A stretch of DNA of 64,000 nt, from assembly GCF_036884655.1 (NCBI RefSeq), contig NC_088356.1:14806501-14870500 (forward strand). Reading direction: 5' to 3'. Under the pieces are notes generated by a model. The model did no database searches, was not told where the DNA came from, and worked only from the letters and a program-made list of their open reading frames with translations. Positions 9,565 through 21,132 of the stretch are shown piece after piece (position 1 is the stretch's first letter; each line of letters begins with the position of its first letter). The position numbers and the translations under genes were made by a program. Source of the stretch: Musa acuminata AAA Group. Its lineage: Eukaryota > Streptophyta > Magnoliopsida > Zingiberales > Musaceae.

Positions 9565-10329
9565 TACCGGGAATCGGTTCCTACTCATAACGATGGAAGG
9601 CCACGTGGGTCAATCTAATTGCCTCACGTTTACCGACTTAATATTATCGAGAGATGTTTCTATAATTTGGTCTCCTAATATGACATGTCACACATATACA
9701 TATTTAATATATATCTACATCGCATGCAAATATATATACATATCTAGTATGTATATAAGCAATCACATCAGATGATCATGGACCACAACCTAATATGATT
9801 AGGCCCGAGCTAGTAGGCCTAATCACTCACATTAAGATCTTTATGTGCAACGGTGCATCTCCATGCCCTGTGATCGTCCATCTCGTCCTCGTCAGTTCCG
9901 TCGACATCTTGATGCATCTCCATGCATCACGATCGTCCGTCTCGTGGGTCTCGCTATCATATTCACGCTCCCGCTGCGCCTCCTCATGTGATTACAACTT
10001 AATCATAGGCACGCAGGCCCGACAATAAACGAGAAATATAATGGAGGTTCGCAGACCTCAATAATAATAATCACAAGTACACACATCACACGGTCCATGA
10101 TCATCCGTCCACACATCATACATCACATGTATAAATAATCATCATCATGTAGGACTACTAGATAATAATAAAAATAATAATCAACTAAACTTTTTAATTA
10201 ATTAATATTTTTCTGAAATTAGGGACATGTAGGGAATTTCTCAATTCCTAAAGGTATTTTCGTAATTTGGACAAAAGACAGAAACTGGAATTTCTTAAAT
10301 TCCGAGGGGCAAAACTGTCTTTTGCCCAG

Positions 10330-10900
10330 AAAACCCTAATGTCCTTTCTCCCTTTCGCTGCTGCCGCCGCCGCCACCCTGCCGGCGGGGGCCTGTGCGGC
10401 GAGGGGCGGGGCGCTGCCCTCGCCTGCGGGCGGCACGCCCACTGGCGGCGTTGCCGCTGCAGGTGGGCGCCCCCGCGGGCGTCGCCGCCTCTGCGGGCAG
10501 TTCTGCCGGCGGGGCAACGCCCGCAGGCGGTGCTGCCCCTGCAGGTTGGCGCCCCTGCGGGCGCCGCCGCCTCCGCGGGCGGTTCTGCCCGCGAGGCAGC
10601 GCCCGCAGGCGGTGCTGCCTCGCTGGCGGCCGCCCCTGCGGGGTTTTTGCCCGTGGGAGCAGCGGCCACAGGCGCCGCTGCCCTGCGGTGCCTCAGCCCG
10701 CGCTGCTGCCCCGCGGCGCCTCTGCCCGCGGGCTCAGTGGCCGCAGGCGCCTGCTGCAAGCAGACCGCCGGCCGGCTGCTGCAGGCACAGCGCTTGCGCA
10801 TGCGCCGGCGCTGTGCTGCCTGGCTGCGGCTGCGGCTGCGGCTGCCGCTGCAGGTGGCTGCAGGCATGCAGATCGAGGGCAGCAACAGTTGCTGCCCTTC
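10330..10900. repeat. GC-rich, partly repetitive segment in the leader of A
   Basis: An extremely GC-rich block dominated by GCCGCC, GCGGGCG and CCCGCAGGCGG. A unit of about 85-90 bp (gcaggtgggcgcccccgcgg... and gcaggttggcgcccctgcgg...) is repeated at least twice between 10455 and 10625. Long Ala/Pro/Arg-rich frames in all directions are composition artefacts. It contrasts sharply with the AT-rich element around it and may be captured sequence or an expanded minisatellite. Confidence 0.75.
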
Positions 10901-10975
10901 CTCGCTTTTGCGTCAATGATTTTGACGTCAAAAATCTTCCTAAACACAAAACCAATCATTCGCACGAACAACCTG

Positions 10976-10987
10976 GCTCTGATACCA
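10976..10987 (-). other. Primer-binding site of element A
   Basis: Plus strand gctctgatacca; sense TGGTATCAGAGC, complementary to the 3' end of initiator tRNA-Met. It lies one base inside the 5' LTR. Confidence 0.92.
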
Positions 10988-11270
10988 CTGTTGGGAAATC
11001 ATGGGGGCGACATCACATGCGCAGCGGAAGAACAAGAAAACAAAATCCCCGATTTCCAAAAAGATGTTCGTCGTCGTGCGAAGATTGGTGCGAAAAATCC
11101 GTGAAACATAAAACTGGGTATAGAGTAGATTGTGTTACCTAGGGAGATCGTATATCCCTGTTTCCTTGCAGATCCTTAGGAGAGGGTGAAGGAGGTCAAG
11201 CGTCCTCCTCTCTAGCGGTGATCCACACAGTAGGGTTGCGACGACGCTCCTCAAAACTCCAGGCCTACTC

Positions 11271-11356
11271 TGAGGTGGAGAGGGAGAGGAGAATAGGAAA
11301 GGCAAGCAAAGACTGAGGTGGAGAGGGAGAGGAGAATAGGAAAGGCAAGCAAAGAC
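11271..11356. repeat. 43-bp tandem duplication in the 5' LTR of A
   Basis: The unit beginning tgaggtggagagggagagga occurs at 11271-11313 and again at 11314-11356. The 3' LTR and copy B have one unit. It lies downstream of the TATA box, in the transcribed part. Confidence 0.95.
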
Positions 11357-11384
11357 TCTAGCCTATTAGGTTGTGAATCCCTCC

Positions 11385-11392
11385 TATTTATA
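11385..11392 (-). promoter_or_regulatory. TATA box, element A 5' LTR
   Basis: Plus strand tatttata; sense TATAAATA followed by AGGAGGGA. It is conserved in the 3' LTR (4054-4061) and in copy B (31372-31379). Confidence 0.75.
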
Positions 11393-12530
11393 GAGATCCC
11401 GTGTCAAACCCTAATGGGTCCTTCCCTAGTGGGTATTGGATCTGCATCCAATAAGACAAGGGCTCCGTCGGATATCTCATATCCGAACCTCTACTCATCG
11501 CAATGCCTACCATATGTGTGTGACCCTCTAGGCCCAATATCGAGCTGGTCGTGAGTCATACCTGTCAGAACTCCTTCTAACTCAGTGAATTATTATCTCT
11601 GTAATAATTCACTTGACTCATCGACTACGGACGTACTAGGCCACTACGCCGTAGTCCCCAGACGATACAGGGGAATCCAATCCATTGGACCTGTCTGTCA
11701 TTAGTTACCATGTACCTATAATCCCTCATCCATCTAATATCCCAGAGACCGTATATCGAGCATGGTGTTGTTAGTCCCATACGGTTTCTACTCGAGTATC
11801 GCTCTAATCGGATTCTCCCGGAGAACTCTTTCTCTCTCAACCCGAATGACCCTGGCCAGGGATTTGTCTGAGCAAGAACACATAGGATATTCCTCTCATG
11901 ACGCCGAGAGTGGATGATCCTCTATTGACACTCAATAGCCCTCGTAAGGTCGACTACCACTCCCAATGACCAACTGTACTAGATCTGGGAATAGCCAAAC
12001 CTATAAGTCTGGTATCAAAGAGGGGAGCACTCATACAGGACATCCTTGGTGTCTCAAGTCTAAGGACCAGATACACCACTAGGACTACGGAATCATTGTC
12101 TGATAATAAGGCATCATCAACCATCCAGCATTCCGTAAGCGGATCAATCAGTGAACTCATTCTCCAATGAGCACCTGTACTGTATCCCTAGTGTCCCTAC
12201 ACGAGCAGCTATGAGACCAGCTGCATCCATCATATGGACGGGTATACAGCACACCAATATGTCCGGTTATCACGATGTCCCTCTCGAGTAACCTATGACC
12301 GGGATTATTTAGGATATGTGTTTAAAGGTGAATCGATCTCATTATCGTGATCTCATCACGATCCGATTCCCATTGCACAAATCCAAGGACATCACAATAT
12401 ATGTATGCATTTATGCAATAGTTATAAAGTGATATATGCCAAAATATAATAAGCAAAAAGATTCTGTATCAAGTCACACGTGCCATCACTCACGTGATTG
12501 GCTTGCTGGGCACCTATGACTAGCACACCT

Positions 12531-13758
12531 TTTACAACTTGATTCTCCTTTTACTGGGTTTAGGAGATAACCCTTACACCCTCATTTACTCGTCTCTCAA
12601 ACTATTCTAACACTTAGAACTTTTGAGAGGAGTTCACATAAGATTGTAAAAGCGTTTCTTTCTATTTTTACTCTCAAGTCTTGTATATATTAACCAGTGA
12701 TGAGAGGGGTATTTTTAGGCCTTAAGTTGATTCAAACTTGGAACCTAAAAACATCTTATCCCGGGTTTCCTAGGTTTGGGCGATACCACCACCAATGTCA
12801 ATCTGACACTAACACTACACTGGGCGGAACCACTGCCTAGTCTAGCGGTACCATTGCTTGGCTCCCTACCACTGGGCCATACCATCGCCTGACATAGTCT
12901 CGGAGATTGTGCCATGATGGTGCCACTTCTTGGGTCATTGTTTGGACCTTTCATTGGGCCCAACACAGTCCTTACATGGGCCCAACTGGCCTATAATTGG
13001 GTTGGTCCAATTCCAATCTCAATTACGTGCTAACTACAAAATCTAAGACATTTACTAAGCTAAACAAAGTCCATAAGTCTAGTTTCTTCTGGCGAGCTTC
13101 CGACGATCTCTCGGCAATGTTTCAATGGACTTCTGATAAGCTCCTAGACTTCACGATGATCTTCTTGGCGAGTTCCGACAAGCTTTTTTAACAAGCTCCT
13201 AGACTTCTCGGTTGGTTCTGGTAGAACTTCCAATGAACGTCTAGACTTTCGACAGACTCTCGGACTTCCGACGAACACTCAAACTCCCAACGAAATCGTG
13301 TTCTTGACTCTGGGACTTCATTTTGCTTTATGCCTTACTATCGTAGTTAATCCTGCATACGTAAAACATACTTTGATCTAGACAATTAATACTAAGCATG
13401 GATCATATTGTCCGACATGTCATTAGTCCATCGACGCTTCGTTTGATTCTTCGACGTATCGTCCTTTCTTGCGGCCTATTGCCCAATTGGCCAAATGACC
13501 TCCACAACTCTAATATCCTTGGCACAATATCCGCTCTTCGTGGCCCGATGCTCGAATCCATAGCTTGAAGCCTTCTATCGATATGTCGACCGATTATTCA
13601 TCGCGACGTCCAATCTTCTGACATGTTTCTCCGGCCCAACATAATTCTTCCTGCTTTAAGTTTCTCTCCCTGATCAAATCATCCTACGTCACTCAAAATG
13701 TAGATCAAATCAGAAACATATATCAATCGGTTTCATCATCAAAATACGAGATTTAACA
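12531..13758 (-). repeat. E1 3' LTR (LTR b), second part
   Basis: Continues LTR b after element A (tttacaacttgattctcc..., matching LTR c around 16989). It ends gagatttaaca at 13758. Quasi-palindromic GGTACCACC-like motifs occur around 12780-12930. The joined LTR is about 1.55 kb against 1.63 kb for LTR c. Confidence 0.85.
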
Positions 13759-13773
13759 ATCTCCCCTTTTTTT
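13759..13773 (-). other. Polypurine tract of E1
   Basis: Plus strand atctccccttttttt; sense AAAAAAAGGGGAGAT next to the LTR. It matches the AAGGGGGAGAT tract of the array units. Confidence 0.85.
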
Positions 13774-15691
13774 ATGATGACAACCAATTGATAATGGAGT
13801 TAACCTTAACTCCCCCTATCAATATGACATATTGGTAGAACCTTGAATTCAAACTGAATTCAAGTCATTACAAATTTCATCATGAATATTTGCAACACGT
13901 CATCATGCATAATATGATCATACTTCTCTCCCTTTGTTATCAACAAAAAGGAGAAATATAACTTTCAAGTATTTGGATATTAGTTCAAATCATCACATAC
14001 AAAGCATAATCTTTAGTTTTATCATCATGAAAGCTAGCAATAATTTTACAACATTTTAAAATATGCAAGCTAGCAATTTTGAGATGTTCAAGAATGTAAC
14101 TCTTACTTCTTGAAATATATAAATTTGTAAATTTTGCTAAATGTGCAAGTTAGCATGTTTTGCTTCATGAGATAAGCAAGACAACACTTCTTTCTCCATG
14201 CAATTTGCAAGCTTGCAAATTTTTGCTTCCTTTGTAATGTTTGAGCTAGAAATTTTATTTCTTTTGCAAAGTGCAAGTTTCTAAAGTTTGCAAGATGAGC
14301 TAGCGATATTTCTCCCCCTTTGTCAATGTCAAAAAGAAGGGAAGAATACAATGTTGTAATTCTTTTTCTTTTATAACAATTTTCAAAGCATGATAAAGGT
14401 AAACAACAAAAATGAATGTCAAAAGATCATATATCATTTTTGACAAGAAAGCATGATAGGAAAAACAATCTTGATTCAAAAAGAAGATTGTATAAGGAGA
14501 GTTTATGCATCTTTTGCAATTTGGCTAAATTTAACATTCAAACTAGTAATTTTCTTTCTCCCCTTTATTGTAATCAAGGAAGAAATAGAGTGGAAGAATA
14601 TAGTTTTTACATCAATACTCTACTTATAACATGACGTTTACAACCATAAATATAAAGGAATTTACACATCATGTCATGAAAGATAATAATATCAAATCAT
14701 GAATGCCACAAGACATGATTTATTTCATCAAATATCTTCTTTTTATAAATGGATAAAAGAAATAAGGAGATCTTGATTCGTGCATAAGAAATATCAAGTT
14801 ATAAATTTTGAAAAATGATTCGATTAGATATATCATTTTATTATTAAAACGAATCATATGAAAAGAAATCCAAAATCATCATGTAAAATCATCAAAATAT
14901 TTTACATAGTCCAAGAGATTCATAGATTCATTATGATAATTTTCTTCTTTAGACAATAAAATCATATGAGAACAAAATGATTCATATAAAATACATCTCA
15001 TGTCATAAACGTGAATAAATTAAGTCTCTGGTTAAATATGAAAACAAATTGTCAAATCCAAAATGATCATCAAAATTACTTTTCGGATCATTTAATGAAA
15101 GCACCATAGATATATTAAAAATAGCTCAAGTTCTTTTAGTTTCAAATTTTGTGATTGATTTCATGTTCAAGTCTTTCATACAAAGGCCATGCTTCATTAT
15201 TTATAATCGAAAAATAATATGAAAATCATAGAAATTATCAAGCTCAATAAACCCAAAAATCATTATTACTTCAAATCACCATGCATAATTGTAAAATTGT
15301 CAAGCATGATACCAAGACTTTTTAACATTTCCATTACATCATTACATCATTATGCATTATTAAATCATTAAGCATGATTTCATTAAACATGGAGCATCTT
15401 CAATCAAAATCGAGAAACAATATGGAAATCAATATGATACACATTATTTCTTCTTGAAAAATATACATATGACTATCATTAGATTTAAATCTAATATTTT
15501 ATTCCTTTAACATAAAACATGTAATTTTTATTATCATTTTCAAAATTACTAACACGATAAGCATGATTCCTAATTTTTTTTATATTTTTATTTATTAAAC
15601 ATGTAATTTTTAAGAAAAATAATTATTCTAAACTAATTTAAGAATAACTCATAAAAAGCATTATGTAATTTTGAAATAAATTAAAAGAGTT
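13774..15691 (-). other. E1 AT-rich non-coding internal region
   Basis: About 1.9 kb of AT-rich sequence between gag and the 3' LTR. It carries recurring short motifs such as gcaagctagcaattt and several cccctttgt/cccctttt tracts, which are extra polypurine tracts in sense. No pol motif was seen in any frame. It resembles in style, and partly in motif, the spacer of the array units. Confidence 0.65.
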
Positions 15692-16615
15692 TCATTTGAA
15701 TTGTTTACCTTGTTGTAGAGAGCCGATTAAGGCGTAGTTTTCCACCTCGCCTTTGTTGATTTTCTCCTCGTCTTTAGAGGAGCTCGATTCATCCCAAAGT
15801 GCTTCCCTATTCTTGCGTTCATAGTAAGTAGTTGCATTATTTTTGTTCTTTACTTTTTGTTTCATGAACTTTTTAAATTTCATAGTGATGAGTTCAAGTT
15901 CACCATCACTTGAGCTTATGCTCGAGTGGTCTTCGATTATTTTTAGTCTGAAATCCTTCCTGTTCTTTAGAAGGTGGTTCTTACGTTCTTCACATGCATT
16001 GCACGTCATTTCATAGGTTATTAGAGATCCAATAAGTCCTTCGATAAAAAAAGTATTCAAATTTTTTGATTCGTGAATAGACATTATTTTCGAATCCCAA
16101 TTTTTAGAAAATGATCGTAAAATCTTGTTTATGAGTTCAAAATTAGAAAAGCATTTGCCAAGAGCTTTTAAACCATTGACGACATCCGTAAAACGGGTGT
16201 ACATGTCAACAACGGTTTCGCTCGGCTTCATTTGAAAAAGTTCAAAATTGTGCATTAAAAGATTGACTTTAGAATCTTTAACTCTAGTAGTGCCTTCGTG
16301 TGTGATTTCAAGAGTGTGCTATATATCAAAAGTCATTTCACAAGTAGAAATCCAATTAAATTCCTTTTTATCTAAGGTGCAAAATAGAGCATTCATAGCT
16401 CTAACATTTAAGGAAAAAGTTTTCTTCTCCAAATTATTACATTCTTTCATTGGAGTAGAAGACTTTTGAAATCAATTTTTAATGATATTCCATAAGTTTA
16501 AATCCAACGAAAGTAAGAAAACTCTCATTCGATTTTTCCAATATGTATAGTCCGTCCCATTGAACAAGGGAGGATGAATGAGAGAGTGACCCTCTTGAAA
16601 GCTGAAAAGAGCCAT
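15692..16615 (-). pseudogene. E1 gag, zinc-knuckle-less, two internal stops
   Basis: The ATG at 16615 starts the Sirevirus Gag N-terminus. A TGA follows IIKN and a TAG replaces the Trp of the FDIW motif; a 187-codon open part remains (15692-16255). It has FELFQMKPSETVVDMYTRFT, VNGLKALGKCFSNFELINKI and LIGSLITYEMTCNACEE. After the Lys-rich segment it goes from YYERKN directly to LWDESSSSKDEE, so the CCHC knuckle found at this place in element D is absent. The frame ends soon after ENYALIG. Confidence 0.85.
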
Positions 16616-16652
16616 TTATATTTGGGTGTTAAACCAAATATGAAAAAACAAA

Positions 16653-16664
16653 GCTCTGATACCA
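16653..16664 (-). other. Primer-binding site of E1
   Basis: Plus strand gctctgatacca (sense TGGTATCAGAGC), two bases from the LTR c terminus. Confidence 0.9.
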
Positions 16665-16666
16665 AT

Positions 16667-18300
16667 CGTTAGGAAAAGAGTCGGCACTAAGAGGGAAGGG
16701 GGGGGTGGTGTGAATTAGTGTAGCGGTAAAAACATCGTTTCTGTAAATTCTTCGTACGTTGAAAATCGATTCCAAAAAATATGCTTAGATTGAAAGCATA
16801 CGGAAGAGCGTAGCAAGTAAAAAGAAGGAAGTTTACAGTTTAAAGTAAATTGCTTAAAGTAAAGGCAAACCAGATTTTTATAGTGGTTCGGTCGTCATGA
16901 CCTACATCCACTCCATCGATTCATCTTTCGTGGAGGCCACCAGCATCCACTATCAGTCTTCCTTCAATAGGTGAAGGCCAATCATCTTTTACAACTCAAT
17001 TCTCCTTTTTCCGGGTTTAGGAGATAAACCTTACACCCCCCACTTACTCCTCTCTCAAAATATTCTAACACTTAGAACTTTTGAGAGGAGTTCACACAAG
17101 ATTATAGTAGCATTTCTTTCTATTTTTACTCTGAAGTCTTATGTATATTAACTAGGGATGAGAGGAGTATTTATAGGCCTCAAGTTAATTCAAACTTGGA
17201 GTCTAAAAACATCTCATCCCGAGTTTTCTAGGTTCGGGTGGTACCATCGCCTATGTTGAGCGGTACCATCGCTAGTGTCAGTTTGACACTAACACTGCAC
17301 TAGGCGACACCACTACCCAGTCTGGTGGTACCACTACCTGGCTCCCTGCCACTAGGCGATACCACCGCCTGGCACCCTACCAAGGGTGGTTCCACTGCCC
17401 AAACTGGCGGTACCACCGCCTGACATAGTCTCAGAGACTGTACCACGACGGTGCCACTTCTTAGGTCACTGTTTGGGCCTTTCATTGGGCCCAACATAGT
17501 CCTTACATGGGCCCAATAGTCCCATAACTGGGTTAGCCCAATTCCAATCCTAATTACGTACTAACTACGAAATCTAAGACATTTACTAAGCTAAACAAAG
17601 TCTGTAAGTCTAGTATCTCCCGGTGAGCTTCCGACGAACTTCCGATGATCTCTCGGCAATGTTCCAGCGGACTCCCAACAAGCTCTTAGACTTCACGATG
17701 ATCTTCTTGGCGAGTTTCGACAAGGTTCTTTGGCAAGCTCTTGGACTTCTCGGTTGGTTCCGGTGGAGCTTCCGACGAACGTCTGGACTTCCGACGAACG
17801 TCTAGACTTCCGATGAACTCTCGAACTCCCAACGAAATCATGTTCTTGACTCTAAGACTTCATTTTGCTTTATGCCTTACTATCGTAGTTAATCTTGCAC
17901 ATATAAAACATACTTCGATCTAGACAATTAATACTAAGCATGAATCATGTTGTCCGGCATGTCATTGGTCCATCGACGCTTCGTTTGATTTTTCGGCGCA
18001 TCGCCCTCTCTTATGGCCTATTGCCCAATCGGCTAGTTGACCTCCACAACTCTGATATCCTTAGCATAATATCTGCTCTTCTTGGCCCGATGCTCGAATC
18101 CATGGCCCAAAGCCTTTTGTCGATATGTCGACCGATCCTTCGGCGTGACGTCCAATCTTCTGATATGTTTCTCCAATCCAACATGATTCTTCCTACTTTA
18201 AATATCTCTCCCTGATCGAAGCATCCTACATCACTCAAAACACACATCAAATCAGAAACACTTATCAATTGGTTTCATCATCAAAATACAAGATTCAACA
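16667..18300 (-). repeat. E1 5' LTR (LTR c)
   Basis: About 1.63 kb, from cgttaggaaaagagtcgg to caagattcaaca. It shares order and sequence with LTR b, including the sequences cctacatccactcc and ggcctattgcccaat. Repeated GGTACCACCGCC-type motifs lie around 17230-17430. Confidence 0.88.
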
Positions 18301-18370
18301 CCTACATCACTCAAAGAGCAAATCAGATAAACACTATCAATTGGTTTCATCAATAAAATCCGAGATTCAA
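18301..18370 (-). mobile_element. Old Sirevirus-like LTR (LTR a), terminal part
   Basis: cctacatcactcaaagag...gagattcaac is the LTR end missing from LTR a at 3378. It is displaced by the insertion of E1. Confidence 0.8.
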
Positions 18371-18371
18371 C

Positions 18372-19226
18372 TGTTATTTAGTCCTTTTTAATTTTTTTTT
18401 TAATGTCATGTTTAGTTTTGTTTCGTTTTATAAATTTTTTAAAAATTTTTATTAGAAGTGCCAAGTCGTCATCATCATCATCATCATCACTTGAGTTTTC
18501 TTTCAAGTGATCTTCTTGAGTTCTAAGTGCCAAATTCTTCCTATTCTTTGGAAGGTTGTTCTCAAGTTTTTCATGTGCATTGCATGTCATTTCGTAGGTC
18601 ATCAAAGACCCGATAAGTTCTTCGAGTGGAAAGTTGTTTAAGTCTTTGGCTTCTTGAATTGTGGTTACTTTAGGATCTCAACTCTTTAGAAGGGATCTTA
18701 ATATCTTGTTAACAAGTTCAAAATTAGAAAAACTTTTATCAAGTGCTTTTAGACAATTGATGACATCCGTAAACTGGGTGTACATATCTCCAATGGTCTC
18801 ACTTGGTTTCATGCGAAATAATTCATAACTATGAACTAAAAGAATTATTTTTGACTCCTTAACCCTACTTGTGCCTTCGTGTGTGATTTCAAGTATATGC
18901 CAAATATCATAAGCCATTTCGCAAATAGAAACTCAATTGAATTTATTTTTATCCAAAGCACAAAATAAAGCATTCATAGCTTTGGCGTTCAAAGAGAAAG
19001 TCTTCTTCTACAAATCATTCCAAAAGAAAGTCTTCTTCTCCAAATCATTCTAATTATTCATTAGAAGAGAAGACATATGAAATCTATTTTTAATAATATT
19101 TCATAACTCGAAATCCATAGAAATCAAGAAAATCCTCATTCTAGTTTTCCAAAACGTGTAGTCCGTTCTTTAGAATATGGGAGGACGTGTGATAGAATGA
19201 ACCTCATGATTGCCTACAAAAGCCAT
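18372..19226 (-). pseudogene. Sirevirus-type gag, truncated and broken
   Basis: The ATG at 19226 opens a Gag start closer to element D (VGNHE.HSITRPPIF) than to the array gags. A stop follows within 20 codons. Open stretches remain at 18678-18917 (IWHILEITHEGTSRVKESK, FELVNKILRS) and 18378-18605 (MMTYEMTCNAHEKLE, then an Asp run coded by a (TCA)n tract at about 18467-18488, then LALLIKIFKKFIKRNK). The gene is cut just before the zinc-knuckle position, where LTR a begins, so pol is lost. Confidence 0.82.
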
Positions 19227-19262
19227 CTTTCTTGGGTTTTAAACTAAATTGAGAGTAACCTG

Positions 19263-19274
19263 GCTCTAATACCA
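19263..19274 (-). other. Primer-binding site (one change), old element
   Basis: Plus strand gctctaatacca; one difference from the standard gctctgatacca. It lies two bases inside LTR d. Confidence 0.8.
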
Positions 19275-19276
19275 AT

Positions 19277-20700
19277 TATTAGGATCAATACAACACTAAG
19301 AGGGGGGGGCGGGGCGTGTGCTTACGTAAAATTATATTGATTTGAAAAATCTTATTCGATAAAATCGTTTCGACAAAGCTCGTATTGGAAAGTAATGAAA
19401 GTAATGAAAGTAATGACTTGGTGTAAATGTAAATTGAAGTGAGCAGCTAAGTAATGAAAGTAAGTAGTAAGGAAAGAACACATCGGATTTATAGTGGTTC
19501 GGTCGTTGTGACCTACGTCCACTTCCGATTCCTCCTCCGTCGAGGTCACCGGTGTCCACTAATGGTCTTCATTCAATAGGCAAAGACCAACCACCTTCTT
19601 ACAAAGCTTTCTCATTTTCACGGGTTTAGGAGACAACCCTTTCAAGCCTTCCATCTCTTCTCGAATAATTATAAAGCGGAAGAAAGAGGATGAGGACTCT
19701 TAGCACTTTTACAACACTTTTACACCCCAACACTTGAAGATTTTTTCACACTTTGCTGCTACTTTGTTACTCTTTCATGTAGAAAGGAGTGAGATATTTA
19801 TAGGCCCCAAAATATTCAGAATTGGAGCTAAAAAAGTGTTTCATCTTGGAATTCCTGGGTATTGGCGGTACCACCGCCATTATTGGGTGGTACTATCGCT
19901 TGACACTGACACTTGGCGGTACCACCACCTAGTCTGGTGGTACTACTGCCTGACAGAGCCTCGGAGACTAGGCTCTAGTGGTACCACCGCCTAATAGGGT
20001 GGTGCTATGCTTGATATGACAGTACCATCGCTTGATAACCTTAACTGTCGATGGTACCACCACCTAGTCTGGGCAGTACCACCGCCCAGACCACTTGGGA
20101 GGTTGAGCCTCAAGCGGTTCCATCGCCCACCCTAGGTGGTGCCACCACTTGGCATGGTTCCAAATGGCCAAGTGGGCCATCCATCTAGCCCAACTCAGCC
20201 TGTTTTGGGCACAATTGGCCCCTAACTGAGTTAGTGGGATTACCTCCCTATCCTAACTCAATCTAAGTTTTAACTACGATAATTAAGGCATTAAGTAAGC
20301 AATCATTTTTCGATATATCAATTGTTCTTTCGGTGAAGTCTCAACAAACTTCTAGTGAACTCTCGATAAGCTTTTGGTGAACTCCCGATGAACTCTCGGC
20401 GAGCTTTCGACACGTCATCCGAATCTTCGACGTATCATCCAATCCGATAATTTTTTGGTGAACTCCTGACGAACTCCCAGCAAACTCCTGATGAACTCTT
20501 GGTGAGCTCTCAATGAACTCTCGGCAAGCTTTTGGCACATCATCCAAATCTTCGACGTATCATCCGATTTTTGACTCCGACCCAACATCTACTTTATGCC
20601 TTATTTATTATCATAGTTAATCCTGTAACACTCTTCTCAACTTATGGATTAGATCAATAATTTATCAATTGATTTCATCATCAAAATTTGAGATTCAACA
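19277..20700 (-). repeat. Old Sirevirus-like LTR (LTR d)
   Basis: tattaggatcaatacaacactaagagggggg...gagattcaaca, about 1.42 kb, with many GGTACCACCGCC-type motifs at 19865-20160. In sense it is the 5' LTR of the truncated gag at 18372-19226, and LTR a would be its downstream LTR. This gives a second LTR-gag-LTR-gag order, older than the array at 22085. Confidence 0.8.
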
Positions 20701-20704
20701 CATA

Positions 20705-21132
20705 TTCGATAAGTCAAGTGAATTATTGTGGAGATAATAATTTGCTAAGGTATAAGAGGTTTTGACAGGTATGACTCACGACCAGCTCAATATTGGGCCT
20801 AGAGGGTCACACACATATGGTAGGTGTTGTAATGAGTAGAGGTTCAGATATGAGATATCCGCTGGAGCTCCTATCTTATTGGACATCCAATCAGCCCTTG
20901 AATTATTGGATCCTATGGCTGAGATCTAATAAGAGTACCCAATAGAGAATGATCCATCATGGTTAAGTTAACAAGGGGACTCTATAAATAGGAGGAAACA
21001 AAAGGGCTATAGGCTTGGCGTTCTTGGCTGCCACATCCTATTCTCCTCTCTCCTTCTCCTCCTCAACCAATAGGTATGGAGATTTGTGTAGCAATTCGAG
21101 GAGCGTCTTCAAAGTCCCTACCGTGTGGATTA
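20705..21132 (+). mobile_element. Diverged fragment of an A-family LTR
   Basis: Sequence from gataagtcaagtgaattatt to gtgtggat aligns in order with 31140-31495 of the copy B LTR (taggtatgactcacgaccag..., ggcctagagggtcacacaca, tctataaataggagg). It is clearly more diverged than A or B. The TATAAATA box is still visible near 20983. Confidence 0.8.

Larger units (their letters stand above)
9067..10975 (-). other. Element A 5' leader, unusually long
   Basis: About 1.9 kb separates the primer site from the gag ATG. From the 5' side in sense it holds a GC-rich segment (10330-10900), AT-rich non-coding DNA with TA-rich stretches, and then four stem-loops (9252-9564). No conserved protein was recognised in it. 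Confidence 0.75.
3701..12525 (-). mobile_element. Element A: full-length Ty1/copia retrotransposon (tentatively Angela/Tork-like)
   Basis: An 8825-bp element in minus orientation. Its 3' LTR is 3701-5194, polypurine tract 5195-5204, degenerate gag-pol 5209-9066, leader 9067-10975, primer site 10976-10987 and 5' LTR 10989-12525. LTRs run TGTTGGG...TAGCA on the plus strand (TGCTAG...CCAACA in sense), and the CACCT duplication flanks the element. Domain order PR-INT-RT-RNaseH defines Ty1/copia. Length and 1.5-kb LTRs fit Angela-type elements, but the lineage name is my inference. Coding is broken by several stops and frameshifts. A second, 5'-truncated copy (B) lies at 25210-31732 in the opposite orientation. 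Confidence 0.93.
10989..12525 (-). repeat. Element A 5' LTR
   Basis: 1537 bp, TGTTGGG...TAGCA on the plus strand. It is 43 bp longer than the 3' LTR because of the tandem duplication at 11271-11356. It drives transcription towards lower coordinates from the TATA box at 11385-11392. Confidence 0.93.
3379..18300 (-). mobile_element. Element E1: Sirevirus-like LTR-gag element without pol (contains nested element A)
   Basis: This is a complete minus-oriented element. LTR b (3379-3700 + 12531-13758) is at the 3' end in the sense direction. The internal region is 13759-16666, and LTR c (16667-18300) is the 5' LTR. Flanks are cctgc (3374-3378) and cctac (18301-18305), a 5-bp target duplication with one substitution, lying inside LTR a. 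The internal region holds only a damaged gag and an AT-rich non-coding part; no integrase, RT or RNase H motif was found in any frame. Without element A it is about 6.1 kb. LTR ends are TA/CG...CA rather than TG...CA, consistent with age. Confidence 0.85.

Noticed and set aside
10267..11142. Long Ala/Pro/Arg-rich open frames (up to 291 codons) in the leader of element A
   Set aside because: Frames are open in several phases on both strands because of extreme GC content. There is no domain and no conservation beyond the repeat, and copy B lost the region.
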